Positions 13,061 through 25,800 of a stretch of DNA of 64,000 bases are shown here, piece by piece. This stretch comes from Heterodera schachtii. Lineage: Eukaryota > Nematoda > Chromadorea > Rhabditida > Heteroderidae. The first letter of the stretch is position 1. Each line of letters opens with the position of its first letter. A program made the position numbers and the translations under genes. The notes below the pieces were generated by a model that did no database searches, was not told the DNA's origin, and was given only the letters and a program-made list of their open reading frames with translations. The DNA lies in contig SIJG01000054.1 in assembly GCA_023374025.1 (NCBI GenBank), positions 154,895 through 218,894 of the forward strand. Reading direction: 5' to 3'.

Positions 13061-16000
13061 TGCTTTTGCAATTTTTGGCAACTATTTCAGTAACAAGAAA
13101 TATTATGTAACTTTTATCTTCTTTATAAGAATCAAATTAATTTAATTAACGAACTTTACAAGCAGGACCCAGATTTTCAGGTGAAAAAATCCATTAGGTA
13201 CCTAAATAGTTGCTAAAACTGGCAAAATAATTGATAAAAAAAAACTGAAAAATACCAAAATAGTTGAAAAAAATTGTAAGATATTTGCTAATAATGCGAA
13301 AATTCTTATAAATTTCACTCAAAATTGCTTATTAATTTTTTCTTAAATTTATTGGTAAAAATAAAGATATTTAAATTTAAAAAATATATATATGTTAACA
13401 AAATATTATTAATCAAAATCAACCAATATGTAGAGGTTAAATTATGGCATGCAATAATTAGTATTATGCCAATTGCTTAATTCAATAATTATCAGGCATA
13501 ATACCATTTTTAGACTTCAATAGAATATAAATTTACAATAAATAAATTAACAATAGTAATAAATATACAGTAATTCCATACGATTAAAAGAAAGAGAAAA
13601 AAGAATCCAGATTTAGAACAGTTGTTGAACGCAATACAAATGAGAAGAATTTTTTAGTTCATTTCAAATTATAAAGCACTCAAAAAATAAAAAATTAGAA
13701 ACTTATAATATAATTAAAAAAATAAAATATATTAATTAAAAAATAATAAAGATGTTTGCTAGAATCAATTATTATAAACACTAACTGTTTTACTTATCAA
13801 AAATTACTTTAATATATATGCTATGATAATTTTAAACTAAAAAAAAAAAGAAAATAATTCCAAAAATTGTAATAATTTTTTAATCCTTTAAACTATTAAA
13901 GATAAATTAGTTATCTCAAACAAAATTATAACCAAATAAACATAAAATAAAATATGCTTTTCAGGGACCAACAGAAACAGGAAAAAAATGTACGATGCCA
14001 AGATAAAAATAATTAAGTAATAACAATCCAATTATTTGTAACCAAGCTTGAATCAATTTGAATGAATGAATAATATTATATATGTACCTAGTCAAAAATT
14101 TATAAACACCAAAAATAGAAAAATAATAAATAATAAAATATAAACTGGTTAAGATAACCCAACTAATAAAACACACTTTAATTTTAAATTATTATATAAA
14201 TTTTCATTTATTCTGATTTAGGGTTGTGGCCTAATTTTGTTATAATTTCTTAATTGGACAAAAAAAATTCAGCTAAAAACAATCGCATAAATCTCTGATC
14301 GATGGTTAAAGGAAGGATTAAAGTGCGAAATAGAATTAAAGTTTATCAATAATAATTTTTTAATTTTTAATATAAATTACTTTTCAATGAGTAAAAATAA
14401 TAAAAAACACTAAATAGTCCACTAGAAAAAAAAAATTGCAATACTAACCTAGATAAGAGAAATACAATAAAAGGTAATAATAAATTTAGTATTTTTTAAA
14501 TTCCTTAATACAATTGTAGAATAATAAAAGGCAAAAAAAAAACAGTTTTAAGTTGGGTAAATTGTCAGCAGCTACCGGAATACTTGTCAGTTTTAAACCC
14601 AGTGTATAAAAAATGCAACTTAAAAAAAAATATTTCAATTAGTAATTATGAATTAACAAAAGAATAAACAGAGAATATTGAAATGAATTAAAACAGAATA
14701 ATTTCTATGTAATTAAATCGTGCTGGCACGTTTCTTAAATGTGTCATTTAAATATAATTATTTATTCAAACGAAATGATTGTATATTTTCATTTATTTTA
14801 ATAAATAAACATAAATTCTTTTTTTTGCATGAATATTGTTCTTGCTATTGCTTAAACATTAACTATAGTAAAATTTATTGTTTTTTAACAAAAGTTTGTT
14901 TTTTTTATTTGAGATATAAATAAAGTTTTTAAATAAATTCTAGCGCATTTATTATTTATATAAAAATTGCGCTTTGAGGAAACGCGCTGGAAACTCGAGA
15001 ATGGCTAAATTAATGATAATCTATAAAAAAATAGACCGAAATTAAAATATTGTAAATTAAAAAATAATAATTTTAGTGAGTTCTACACGCAGTTAACATG
15101 AGACATTATATTACAACTAATTTTGAACAGTTCTAAAAAATTACAACAACATAAAAATACTAATAAAATAATATTCAAACAGAATTAGGCACAATTACTC
15201 CTTAAAGGCACTTATTATAAATAGTTGATTTTAAATGATATGGCTCGAGTGTGAGTATGTAAAGACAGAAGGAAGGCAATCTTCAATTTAGCCGAAAAAA
15301 CTAAATAACTTTTCAGGAAGGTGAAACTTATTATTTTGTCAAATTTTTAATTTTTTTTTTGAATTGCTACATACATAATAATTTACATATAAAAGAAATA
15401 CAAATAAGATAAAAACAAGTCAATTAAATATTTTTAGGCATTATTACATATAAATCAATGACATGTTATTTTATAATAGATGCATTGAAATTCCAAAAAA
15501 AAAATAATTTTAAATTCATCATTAATTATTAAACAATAAAAAATTCAGAAATAGGCAAGTATTTGTTAAAATCAAAGTCTTCAAATTTATTTTATAATAT
15601 TTTTGAGTTTTTTTTTTATTTGATTAGCTTAATTTTTTTTTCAATGTATTATTAACTAAAAATAAAATTAAGCATTACAATTGGAATAAATCAATATTAT
15701 TTAAAAAGTAACTTCATAAAAAGCGGAAAAAATATAAACATACGACTAATAAAATAAGCAATATGAAACGAAAGAGATAGCGGAAAGATAAAATAATAAA
15801 AGTCATTTACATTTTTAAAAATAAATCTACGAATAATTACAATAATAATGAAAAAAATTAATTAAATTTTATTATTATAAAGAAAAACCAAGCGTTTTTT
15901 TAATGGTTTGAAAGATAAATTACAACGGGTGCTCAATTTTATGGATTTGGCATACAAAGTAAAAAAAAGTAGAAAATCTGATAATCTAACAAATGAGATA

Positions 16001-17284
16001 ATGATTCAATAAATTGACTTAGAAAGCACGACAATTATCCTAAAACGAGGCAAAGAGCAAGAGAAATATTATTTATAAAATAAAAATTACATAATAAAAC
16101 ATAAATAAACGCATACATAAATAACTTAATTGGAATTCATAAATACTAAAACAAAAAATATTGATACAATAAAAAATACTAATAAAAGTTCAAACATTAG
16201 CTACATATTGAAATAAGAATAAATTTAGAATTTTAATTAAAAAATTTTATGAAATTTTTTGAACAACGCTCATAAAATTCAAAAATTAAGATTGAAAAGA
16301 ATAAGCATATATATTATTTACAATTATTTAAAATAAATCTATCAATAAATTCTAATAAATAAAAAAGAAAACCTTATTAGTTAAATTTTAATGACAATAC
16401 CGCCGTTTGCAAAAGAAACAGAAATTATAACAAAATTCTAAGTCATGCTTGTTCAAAGTTTGATTATTATTTTTCAGGCTAATAGAGAAAACATTTTCAT
16501 CACTTGCTAAAGAATGGAGAATAAGTATTTAAATTACTAATGGATATTGCATCAATAAACAAATTATAAATTTTATTTTTTCAAAAAAATAATAGAAAAT
16601 TCTTTAGATAAAATTTAATATTCATTTATATTTAAAAAATGTAAAATATTTAGAAATAATCATTTAAAGGTTATTTAAATACATAATGAAATAGGAAATT
16701 ATAGAAACATATATTAGAATTAAGTTAAATAATTATCATAAATGATTTGAGAAAAATAAAAAATGTTTTTAAAATTAATTTACGTATACATTAACTAATA
16801 ATCTATAATTAATTTACAATAACCGCGTTCTTTAATAATAACGAAAATATATGTCTTTCGTACAGAGTAATTTAAAATTTTATTTCTTTGCATTCAATAA
16901 TAAGTTTTTTTTAAAAAAAATAAATTTTAATACATTTTGTGTAGAAAATTAAAATTAATTAAAAAATAATTATCAGTTTATTATTATATATGAAAAATTA
17001 TTTTAAAAGTATAGATTACATACAACGGCTTCAGCCATCTTCCAAATAAACCGGGTCAGTGCTTCGTGTTCTGAAGTTATAAAAAAATTAATAATAATAT
17101 TAGCAATTAATATTTTTTATTTATTGATTTTAAAAAGAAACAAATTTACAATTATTTAAGTTTTATTAATTTATTTATTTTCACTAATGAATAAAAGAAA
17201 TTAGTTACAAAAAAATAAAAGTACAATTTTTCAACATGATAAATAGTTAAAAAATTATTTTAAATGAAATCTTGGAATTGCGAT
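13060..17284. other. gene-free, mainly A-rich DNA
   Basis: A-rich on the given strand over most of its length, with a short T-rich stretch at about 14.72-14.94 kb. A 10 bp inverted repeat (GTATTATGCC at 13461-13470 and its complement at 13494-13503) is visible. Apparent small frames at 13961-14176 (minus) and 14720-14923 (plus) are Phe/Ile/Tyr/Leu-rich and lack any family signature. GC-richer islands at about 14968-15003, 15240-15290 and 17022-17075 are unassigned. Confidence 0.6.
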
Positions 17285-17302
17285 CCCCGACTTGGTGATG
17301 CG

Positions 17303-17481
17303 ACATTTGCGCCGCGCCATTTGCGCCGCACAGTAAAAATGGACATTTGCGCCGCTCAGCAAAGTCGACACTTGCGCCGCGTCATTTGCGCCGCAGACAG
17401 TTGCGCCGCGGATATTTGCGCCGCTCCATTTGCGCCGCGACATTTGCGCCGCCTAGCAAAAATGGACATTTGCGCCGCGCA
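17303..17481 (+). repeat. left array of TTTGCGCCGC words
   Basis: About ten copies of a word close to AYTTGCGCCGC spaced 11-30 bp apart. Spacers include TAAAAATGGACA and AGCAAAAATGGACA, giving a weak longer period. It mirrors the array at 18095-18260. Confidence 0.85.
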
Positions 17482-17770
17482 GTCAAAAATATTATTTTCA
17501 TTTCAATTTCACTAATATCAATAAGATTTACACTAAAAACCAACAACAAAAATAACGAATTGAAAAATTTCAAAAAATCTCTTAAAGAAAGACATTAAAT
17601 TTTTTTATTTTTAATCATTAAAAATCTTTACATTGATTAGGTTCATCAAAGATATGTAAAATGAAGAAGCATAACAACTAAAACAGACTGACACTGTTTG
17701 AATTAGTCCTACTCACGGATTTTTGACCGCCCACAGCTCAAAAAATAGTTGCAATTGATGAGTAGGGAGG

Positions 17771-17875
17771 GGGGATTTTTAGGTTTTTAGTTATTTTTTC
17801 TGCGGCTTTTAATTCAATGAGAAAAGACGAAACACATTTTTAACACGAAAATTCTTCTACGCCCCCCATCTTTTC
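17771..17875 (-). repeat. fragment of the hAT element end
   Basis: This stretch matches the complement of the right end of the hAT element at 33922-34570. Shared words include TTTTTTCTGCGGCTTTWA and GGATTYTTAGGTTTTTA, followed by a related CGCCCC-containing block. It lies inside the fold-back element, so either the hAT inserted there or both are parts of a composite. The fragment is decayed and has no intact terminus. Confidence 0.6.
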
Positions 17876-18094
17876 TGTAAGAAAAACAAACTATTTTTTG
17901 CTTTTTATTCAAAAAAATGATGAAATTTATGTATGAATTTTGTCATTAAAATTGTTGAAATTTATTTACATCGATTTTAATTTTGAAAAAAGCACAGATT
18001 TTAATTTTTCGTCCCTATTTCGCGATTTTTGATTGAGTATCAATCGTTTCTAATTTAGAAAAATTGTTGGGTCAATCTAATAAATTTTTTAATG

Positions 18095-18260
18095 AGCGGC
18101 GCAAATTTCGCGGCGCAAATGTCGTTTTTGTTAGACGGCGCAAGTGTCGCGGCGCAAATGGCACGGCGCAAATGTCCACGGCGCAATTGTCTTTTTTGCT
18201 GAGCGGCGCAAGTGTCGCGGCGCAAATGGTGCGGCGCAAATGTCCGCGGCGCAAAAGTCG
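18095..18260 (-). repeat. right array of TTTGCGCCGC words (inverted)
   Basis: About ten copies of GCGGCGCAAAT-type words, the complement of the left array, with spacers containing TTTTTGCTGAG or TTTTTGTTAGA. The symmetry in copy number and orientation is what identifies the fold-back structure. Confidence 0.85.
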
Positions 18261-18270
18261 GCTAACCCCC

Positions 18271-21200
18271 CGACTTTATGATGAGCACGGTATCTATTTT
18301 CTGAAAATTAAATTGTAATTTTAATTTAAATTGACAGTTTTATTTTATATGCATTAAACTAAATATTAAGCAATTATGCCTGAAGATTAATGGGAGCAGT
18401 CGGTTGAAAGTTGAACTTGAGTCTTTTTACGAATTCATAATTACCAAAATTGACCAAACCATTTATTAAAAATTAAAAATTTTGATAATGCATAATTATT
18501 TCTTAAATATTAAACGAAAAGTTTCGGAATTTAATTGATTTTTTCAAAAGTTAAAATTATTCTAAATTTATTTCATAAATTAAGATGAACAAAATTATTA
18601 CAAAGCCATAAATTTTTTATTCAAGGTTTAATCATAAATGTAAACCTATTAGAATATTTATATTTGTGGGTCGATGAATAAACAATAATAAGGAATGCTT
18701 CTGCTGGAACATGAAATTAACAGTGAAAATTATTAAATATTAAAAATAACGCAAAATATTCCAATTAAAAACAAAAAAAGCCCCCGGACTTTTAATAAAT
18801 ATAATTTATAAAATAATTCATTTTTATAAAACATTAAATATTAAAAGGTAAGAAAAAAAAAGTAATATCCAACAGATAAAATGCTATTAATAAGAAAGGC
18901 GCCACAAAAAAGCCTCAAGTCGAAGATCCGGCAAAATTAAAATTAATTAATAATTAAAAAAAATTATAACTAAGAATATTGATAAATTATTACTAATGAG
19001 TGAAATTTTTTTTTAATTATAAATGAATTATAAAATTTATAAAAATGAAAATGTATTTTTTTTAAAACAAATTAAATAAATGATATTTTGATAATTATCA
19101 TGAAAATTTATTAAAATCTAAATGTATTCAATCATAATGCTCTAATGAAATGAAAATAAAAATTAAATTTATGTTTATTTCGATTTAACAATTAATGTTA
19201 TTTATATAAATAAAAAAAGAGAAGAAATGAAAAGGAAATTTAAAAGAAAAAATATCAATAATTTTTGATTTATAAATTTCGATAAATAAAAATCATTAAT
19301 TAAACTGAAAATATGTTTTAGGACAAAATGCAGAATGTTTTCGAATATATTTACAATAAATTCAACATCCATTTTTCATCTAAATTTTCATTTTTCAACA
19401 ATTATTAAGATGACCAAAAAAATTTTCAATCTTTTTTCGATCCACCGCCCTCTTTTCATTGTTGATAAAAAAAAGTAAACAAATCGAATACTATTTATTT
19501 TATTTTATAAATTTTAATAATTTAATTTTCGCTAATTGTTAAATTAAATTAGTAACAAAAAAATAACTCAACTATGAGCAACCACAAAATGTTTCATTGA
19601 TGATTCATTCTTTATTTAAAATTATCAAAATTCTGTATTAAAAAGAATGATATTAAGAATATTTTCATAAATTTTCATTAAAATCTAAATTGTTAGTTAA
19701 TCAAAAAGAATTTTTAATACAATATAAATAAATAATAATCTAATATTATAAATATTTAAATCAAAAATGCCAACTTCAACTCGCTCACATTCTGACAGTC
19801 GAGCAAGTTTTGTGCAGTGAATAATTAAATAGTAAAGAAATGATTTAATTGAAAATCAAAAATTTAACTTCCGAGTTGAGGTATTTTTCTGTTTTTCTTA
19901 AATTAAAAAAAATTATTTAATTTGTCTAATTTTCTAATATTAACGTAAAATAATATTCTTGTATAAGTTTTAAGAAGTAAAAATCACTACTATAAATTAT
20001 AAATTAAATTAATAAATAAAATTTTGTACAAAAAATAATTCGATTCTTTTATGATAAATCAACAAATTAAAATTTTATTATCATTTTTAATAGAAAATAA
20101 AAAAGTACCATAAAAACGGTGGCGAAAAATTGCAAAATAAAAAGCACATAAAAAAATTAAATTACATTATTTATAATAGTAAGGCATTAAAATTAAACCA
20201 AATAGTAATAATGACGAATAAATTATATTTTTTAGATTATATTCAAATATTTACTAAAATATATTAAATGAACAAAGCAAAGCACATGCTGGTGAGGGGA
20301 ACCTTACAAGACATGAGATAAAAAATTAAATCTTCTAAACAATATTCCCTAATCTGTTGGTAACATTTTGAATATATCTTATTTGTCACCCAATATAAAA
20401 TTAATTTTATTTTAAATAAACTAATAAAATCTAACGCTTTTAAAAGCACAAAAACTTAATATATTAAAAAAATCACGTTTAATTTTAGATTTATGTACTG
20501 AAAAGTAAATATTCAAGGGTTATAGAAAAAGTAATCAAAATAAATATACTTATTATAATAGATATAAGCAAATAAGCATATTAAAGCAAATGCGCCCATA
20601 TTCAAATATTCAAACAAAAAATAAATTAAATTAAGCTCTCAGGAAAACAATAAATATGACATAAGTAAATTAAATAAATTATTATGAGAGCCTTTATTTT
20701 GAATAACATTTACAATAATTTAAATTATAAATAAAACTTACCAAGATGGCTACAAAAGAACGATGACTTAGTTGAACATGAGATCAAATTAAATAGTAAA
20801 ATAAATTATTTTAATTTAATAATAATTTTTGAAACGGAATTATTTAAATTTATTGATACACAAGCGAAAAGTTAATAATAAAAGCTTTTTGCCTATATTG
20901 GCTGAAGTATAAATATGTGAATCATTTTAATCGTATATTTCGTGGTGAGGTTGGATGTGTTTATACCCAAGTCAAGAGATTTTTTTAAATAGTTAAATTA
21001 ATTATTATTGTTTAAAATTATTTTGAAATAAATAAATATTTGAATTATATCAAAATTCATAAATTAAAAAGTACAATGAAAAAAGGATGTATTTCAAAGA
21101 ATGATTTTGGTTGATTTAGTTTTTATCACTTATTATTTGTTATATAAAGTCGAAGACATTAAATTAGAAAATAATGTTTTAATAAGCCAATCTGATCAAT

Positions 21201-22240
21201 AATATTTTATAATAAAATAATTTCAACGATTAATTTGAATTTACCAGAGATGATTTTTTGTAAAATTAAATTAGCAGAAAATAACAAAAACATAATACAA
21301 AAAATGTGCTTATATTCAATATTTGCTTATACAAACCTCAAAAATTCACTAAAAACAAGAAAATTGGTTAAACCTTAAAAAATCATATAATTTTTAACAT
21401 AATTTAAGGTATAAATTTTAATGATTAATTTTCTAAAAAATATTTGCAGTTTTTTTTATAATTTTTGATTTTTATGTATTTTTATTATTTTATTTTTAAA
21501 AAATTATTTTATAATAATTATTATTTAAATAAATTTTAAACAATTCAATTACTCATTTAATTTTATTTGTGCACTTGCATTTTTTATATAATTTATGCAT
21601 TTTGTGAGTTTATTTTTTACATTAAAATAAGTTTCTTTTTCTTATTAAATCTTATATTAAAAGTGAGTTTAAAATTGTAAATTATTAGCATTTTTAAATC
21701 ATTTTACTAATTATGAATTACGAATTTTTTCAATAATAATTGTAAATGTTATATATTTTTATATTATTCTTAAATTTGTTGATAATTATTTTTTAATTTT
21801 TAGCAAATTCTATAAAAAATTAATATTTCATGGGCAAAATCAATTTTTAAAAAAATATGCACAAATTATCGATTTCGAGGCCGAGCAGGCCAATTATTTT
21901 TACTTCCAAAATCATACTTAAAGTAAAAAATTTTTTATAAAGAAGGCAATTAAATAAATAAGGTAAATTCACAGAACGAAATTTATTCAAACTGTAGTAA
22001 AGGGTAACATGTGATTTCGTCTGTGATAAGGAATTTTTTTTACAAAAAAACAAATAATTCATAAATTCGTTGAAATTTATTAAACAAATATGTAAATTCA
22101 AAATAATTTTATTTGCTCGATTGTAAACCTGGTTATTTCGGCCGGTTAGTTATATTTTAAATCTGATTTCGGGCTATTGTTTTTATTTCAGAAAATTCTT
22201 CAGAAAATTTGTAATTTTATGGCGTAATGTCACTTAGATT
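18271..22240. other. gene-free DNA, A-rich then mixed
   Basis: A-rich on the given strand to about 21.1 kb, T-rich at about 21.4-21.83 kb, then mixed. A block at about 20175-20335 shares its AT-rich framework with 30310-30480: both have ATATATTAAAT, then AACRAAGCAAA, a different core of 33-37 bp, then GAGATAAAA. Frames at 20264-20449 and 21847-22101 (minus) have no family signature and are not called as genes. Confidence 0.6.
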
Positions 22241-22253
22241 TTAAAATTTTTTC

Positions 22254-22279
22254 ACGGCGGTGCCTAACGGCACCGCCGT
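22254..22279. repeat. perfect 11 bp hairpin
   Basis: ACGGCGGTGCC and GGCACCGCCGT pair perfectly across a 4-base TAAC loop. At this local base composition such a GC-rich stem is very unlikely by chance. It is a paralogue of the hairpin at 22388-22413. Confidence 0.85.
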
Positions 22280-22387
22280 ACCCCAAAAAAACTTTATTTT
22301 CTTAAAAATTGGCTCAGAATCACAAAATTTGCACAATTTTTGGACAAAATCTGTTAACAAAATATACTCAAATTTTCAAAAATTTTC

Positions 22388-22413
22388 CCGGCGGCGCCTA
22401 TCGGCACCGCCGG
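22388..22413. repeat. 11 bp hairpin with one mismatch
   Basis: CCGGCGGCGCC and GGCACCGCCGG pair with one mismatch across a TATC loop. The stem and loop resemble the hairpin at 22254-22279, indicating a duplicated module. Confidence 0.8.
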
Positions 22414-22885
22414 CCTTCCGCCTCGCTTGTTCCCCAAAAATTTTTTGGAAAAATGCACCGCAAAAAAAATTCGTAAAAACCTGATTTTTTGTTCCGGATG
22501 CACTGAAATTTATGATGTGCCTATTTCCTCCCCAAAATTGTTAAAACAAATAATAGCAGACTAAAAATATAGTATTTAATACATTTTTGACGAAAAAATT
22601 TAAAAAATAACTGATTTGAAGCAATTTTGCAAAATGTTCTTATTTTTGACCCTAAAATCTTATTTTTTGTCCTTGATGTTCTTATTTTGAAAAATTTCCG
22701 ATCGGCACCCTGGGTAACATTAAAAGAGCAAATCAAAATTATTTCTACAAGACCAATTTGAGAATAGTTGTAGAAGATTTTGCAAATCGTGATTCCTTAA
22801 GAATATTTACAGGCTTGTATCACTGAATTTTTAATTTTTTAAATAATATTTGGATAGGTATCCGTTTTTTTTAAGAATTAATTTT

Positions 22886-25800
22886 CACTGACGAAATCAC
22901 TCACTGACGAAATCACTCACTGACGAAATCACTTACTGACGAAATCACTCACTGACGAAATCACTTACTGACAATCACTCACTGACGAATTCACTTACTG
23001 ACAATCACTCACTGACGAAATCACTTACTGACAAAATCACTCACTGACGAAATCACTTACTGACGAAATCACTCTACTGACGAAATCACTTCACTGACGA
23101 AATCACTTCACTGACGAAATCACTTACTGACGAGAATCACTTACTGACGAAATCACTTCACTGACGAAATCACTTACTGACGAAATCACTCACTGACGAA
23201 ATCACTTACTGACGAAATCACTTCACTGACGAAATCACTTACTGACGAAATCACTCACTGACGAAATCACTTACTGACGAAATCACTTACTGACGAAATC
23301 ACTCACTGACGAAACCCATCACTTACGAGAATCACTACTGACGAAATCACTCACTGACGAAATCACTTACTGACGAAATCACTTCACTTACGAAATCATC
23401 TAATCACTTACTGACGAAATCACTTACTGACGAAATCACTTACTGACGAAATCACTCACTGACGAAATCACTTACTGACGAAATCACTTACTGACGAAAT
23501 CACTCACTGACGAAATCACTCACTGACGAAATCACTTACTGACGAAATCACTTACTGACGAAATCACTCACTGACGAAATCACTTACTGACGAAATCACT
23601 CACTGACGAAATCACTTACTGACGAAATCACTCACTGACGAAATCACTTACTGACGAAATCACTTACTGACGAAATCACTCACTGACGAATCACTTACTG
23701 ACGAAATCACTCACTTACGAATCACTTACTGACGAAATCACTTACTGACGAAATCACTACTGACGAATCACTCACTGACGAATCACTTTCTAAGGAATCA
23801 CTTCCTGACAAAACACTCACTACGAAATCACTTACTGACGAAATCACTTACTGACGAAATCACTCACTGACGAATCACTTACTGACGAAATCACTCACTT
23901 ACGAAATCACTTACTGACGAAATCACTCACTGACGAAATCACTTACTGACAATCACTCACTGACGAAATCACTTACTGACAATCACTCACTGACGAAATC
24001 ACTTACTGACGAAATCACTCACTGACGAAATCACTTACTGACAAATCACTCACTGACGAAATCACTTACTTACGAAATCACTCACTGACGGAAATCACTT
24101 ACTGACGAAATCACTCCCTGACGAATCACTTACTGACGAAATCACTTACTGACGAAATCACTCACTGACGAAATCACTTACTGACAAATCACTCACTGAC
24201 GAAATCACTTACTGACGAAATCACTCACTGACGAAATCACTTACTGACGAAATCACTCACTGACGAAATCACTTACTGACGAAATCACTCACTGACGAAA
24301 TCACTCACTGACGAAATCACTCACTGACGAAATCACTCACTGACGAAATCACTTACTGACGAAATCACTTCACTGACGAAATCACTTACTGACGAAATCA
24401 CTCACTGACGAAATCACTTACTGACGAAATCACTCACTGACGAAATCACTTACTGACGAAATCACTCACTGACGAAATCACTTACTGACGAAATCACTCA
24501 CTGACGAAATCACTTACTGACGAAATCACTTCACTGACGAAATCACTTACTGACGAAATCACTACTGACGAAATCACTCTACTGACGAAATCACTCACTG
24601 ACGAAATCACTTACTGACGAAATCACTTACTGACGAAATCACTCACTGACGAAATCACTTACTGACGAAATCACTCACTGACGAAATCACTCACTGACGA
24701 AATCACTTACTGACGAAATCACTTACTGACGAAATCACTCACTGACGAAATCACTTACTGACGAAATCACTTACTGACGAAATCACTCACTGACGAAATC
24801 ACTTACTGACGAAATCACTTACTGACGAAATCACTCACTGACGAAATCACTTACTGACGAAATCACTCACTGACGAAATCACTTACTGACGAAATCACTC
24901 ACTGACGAAATCACTACTGACGAAATCACTCACTGACGAAATCACTTACTGACGAAATCACTTCACTGACGAAATCACTTACTGACGAAATCACTCACTT
25001 ACGAAATCACTTACTGACGAAATCACTCACTGACGAAATCACTTACTGACGAAATCACTCACTGACGAAATCACTTACTGACGAATCACTTACTGACGAA
25101 ATCACTCACTGACGAAATCACTTACTGACGAAATCACTTACTGACGAAATCACTCACTGACGAAATCACTTACTGACGAAATCACTCACTGACGAAATCA
25201 CTTACTGACGAAATCACTCACTGACGAAATCACTTACTGACGAAATCCCTACTGACGAAATCACTCCTGACGAAATCACTTACTGACGAAATCACTTCCT
25301 ACCGAATCCCTCACTGACGAAATCCCTTACTGACGAAATCACTCACTGACGAAATCACTTACTGACGAAATCACTTACTGACGAAATCACTTACTGACGA
25401 ATCACTACTGACGAAATCACTCACTGACGAAATCACTTACTGACGAAATCACTCACTGACGAAATCACTTACTGACGAAATCACTTCACTGACGAAATCA
25501 CTACTGACGAAATCACTCACTGACGAAATCACTTACTGACGAAATCACTCACTACGAAATCACTTACTGACGAAATCACTTACTGACGAAATCACTCACT
25601 GACGAATCACTTCTGACGAAATCACTCACTTACGAAAATCACTTACTGACGAAATCACTCACTGACGAAATCACTTACTGACAATCACTCACTGACGAAA
25701 TCACTTACTGACAAAATCACCACTGACGAATCACTTACTGACGAAATCACTCACTGACGAATCACTTACTGACGAAATCATCACTGACGAATCACTTACT

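Larger units (their letters stand above)
17285..18270. mobile_element. fold-back element with GC-rich subterminal arrays
   Basis: Two GC-rich blocks in 80% AT surroundings lie in opposite orientation about 0.6 kb apart. The left block carries about ten TTTGCGCCGC-type words on the plus strand and the right block about ten on the minus strand. The outermost sequences also match as imperfect inverted repeats (GCGACATTTGCGCCGC on the left against the complement of GCGGCGCAAAAGTCGGC on the right). Subterminal arrays of a short word inside inverted termini are typical of transposase-binding ends of non-autonomous DNA transposons or fold-back elements. No transposase frame lies between them; the open frames over the arms merely read the arrays in several frames. 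Exact termini and target-site duplication are not clear. Confidence 0.7.
22240..22740. mobile_element. GC-richer relic with paired hairpins beside the satellite
   Basis: Two related hairpin-bearing blocks about 135 bp apart (22254-22279 and 22388-22413) are followed by an AT-rich tail ending in GATCGGCACCCTGGG near 22708. The CAGGGTGCC complement of that end resembles hAT-type termini, but no matching opposite end or target-site duplication was found, so the class is only a guess. Frames at 22260-22484 (plus) and 22521-22736 (minus) have no recognisable domain. It ends about 150 bp before the satellite begins. Confidence 0.4.

Noticed and set aside
13461..13503. 10 bp inverted repeat GTATTATGCC
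   Set aside because: Too short and AT-rich to separate from chance in 64 kb. No target duplication or second copy was seen.
17255..18318. Several Arg/Ala/Cys-rich frames over the GC-rich arrays
   Set aside because: Open in multiple frames and on both strands, as expected from GC-rich short repeats. No domain is present.
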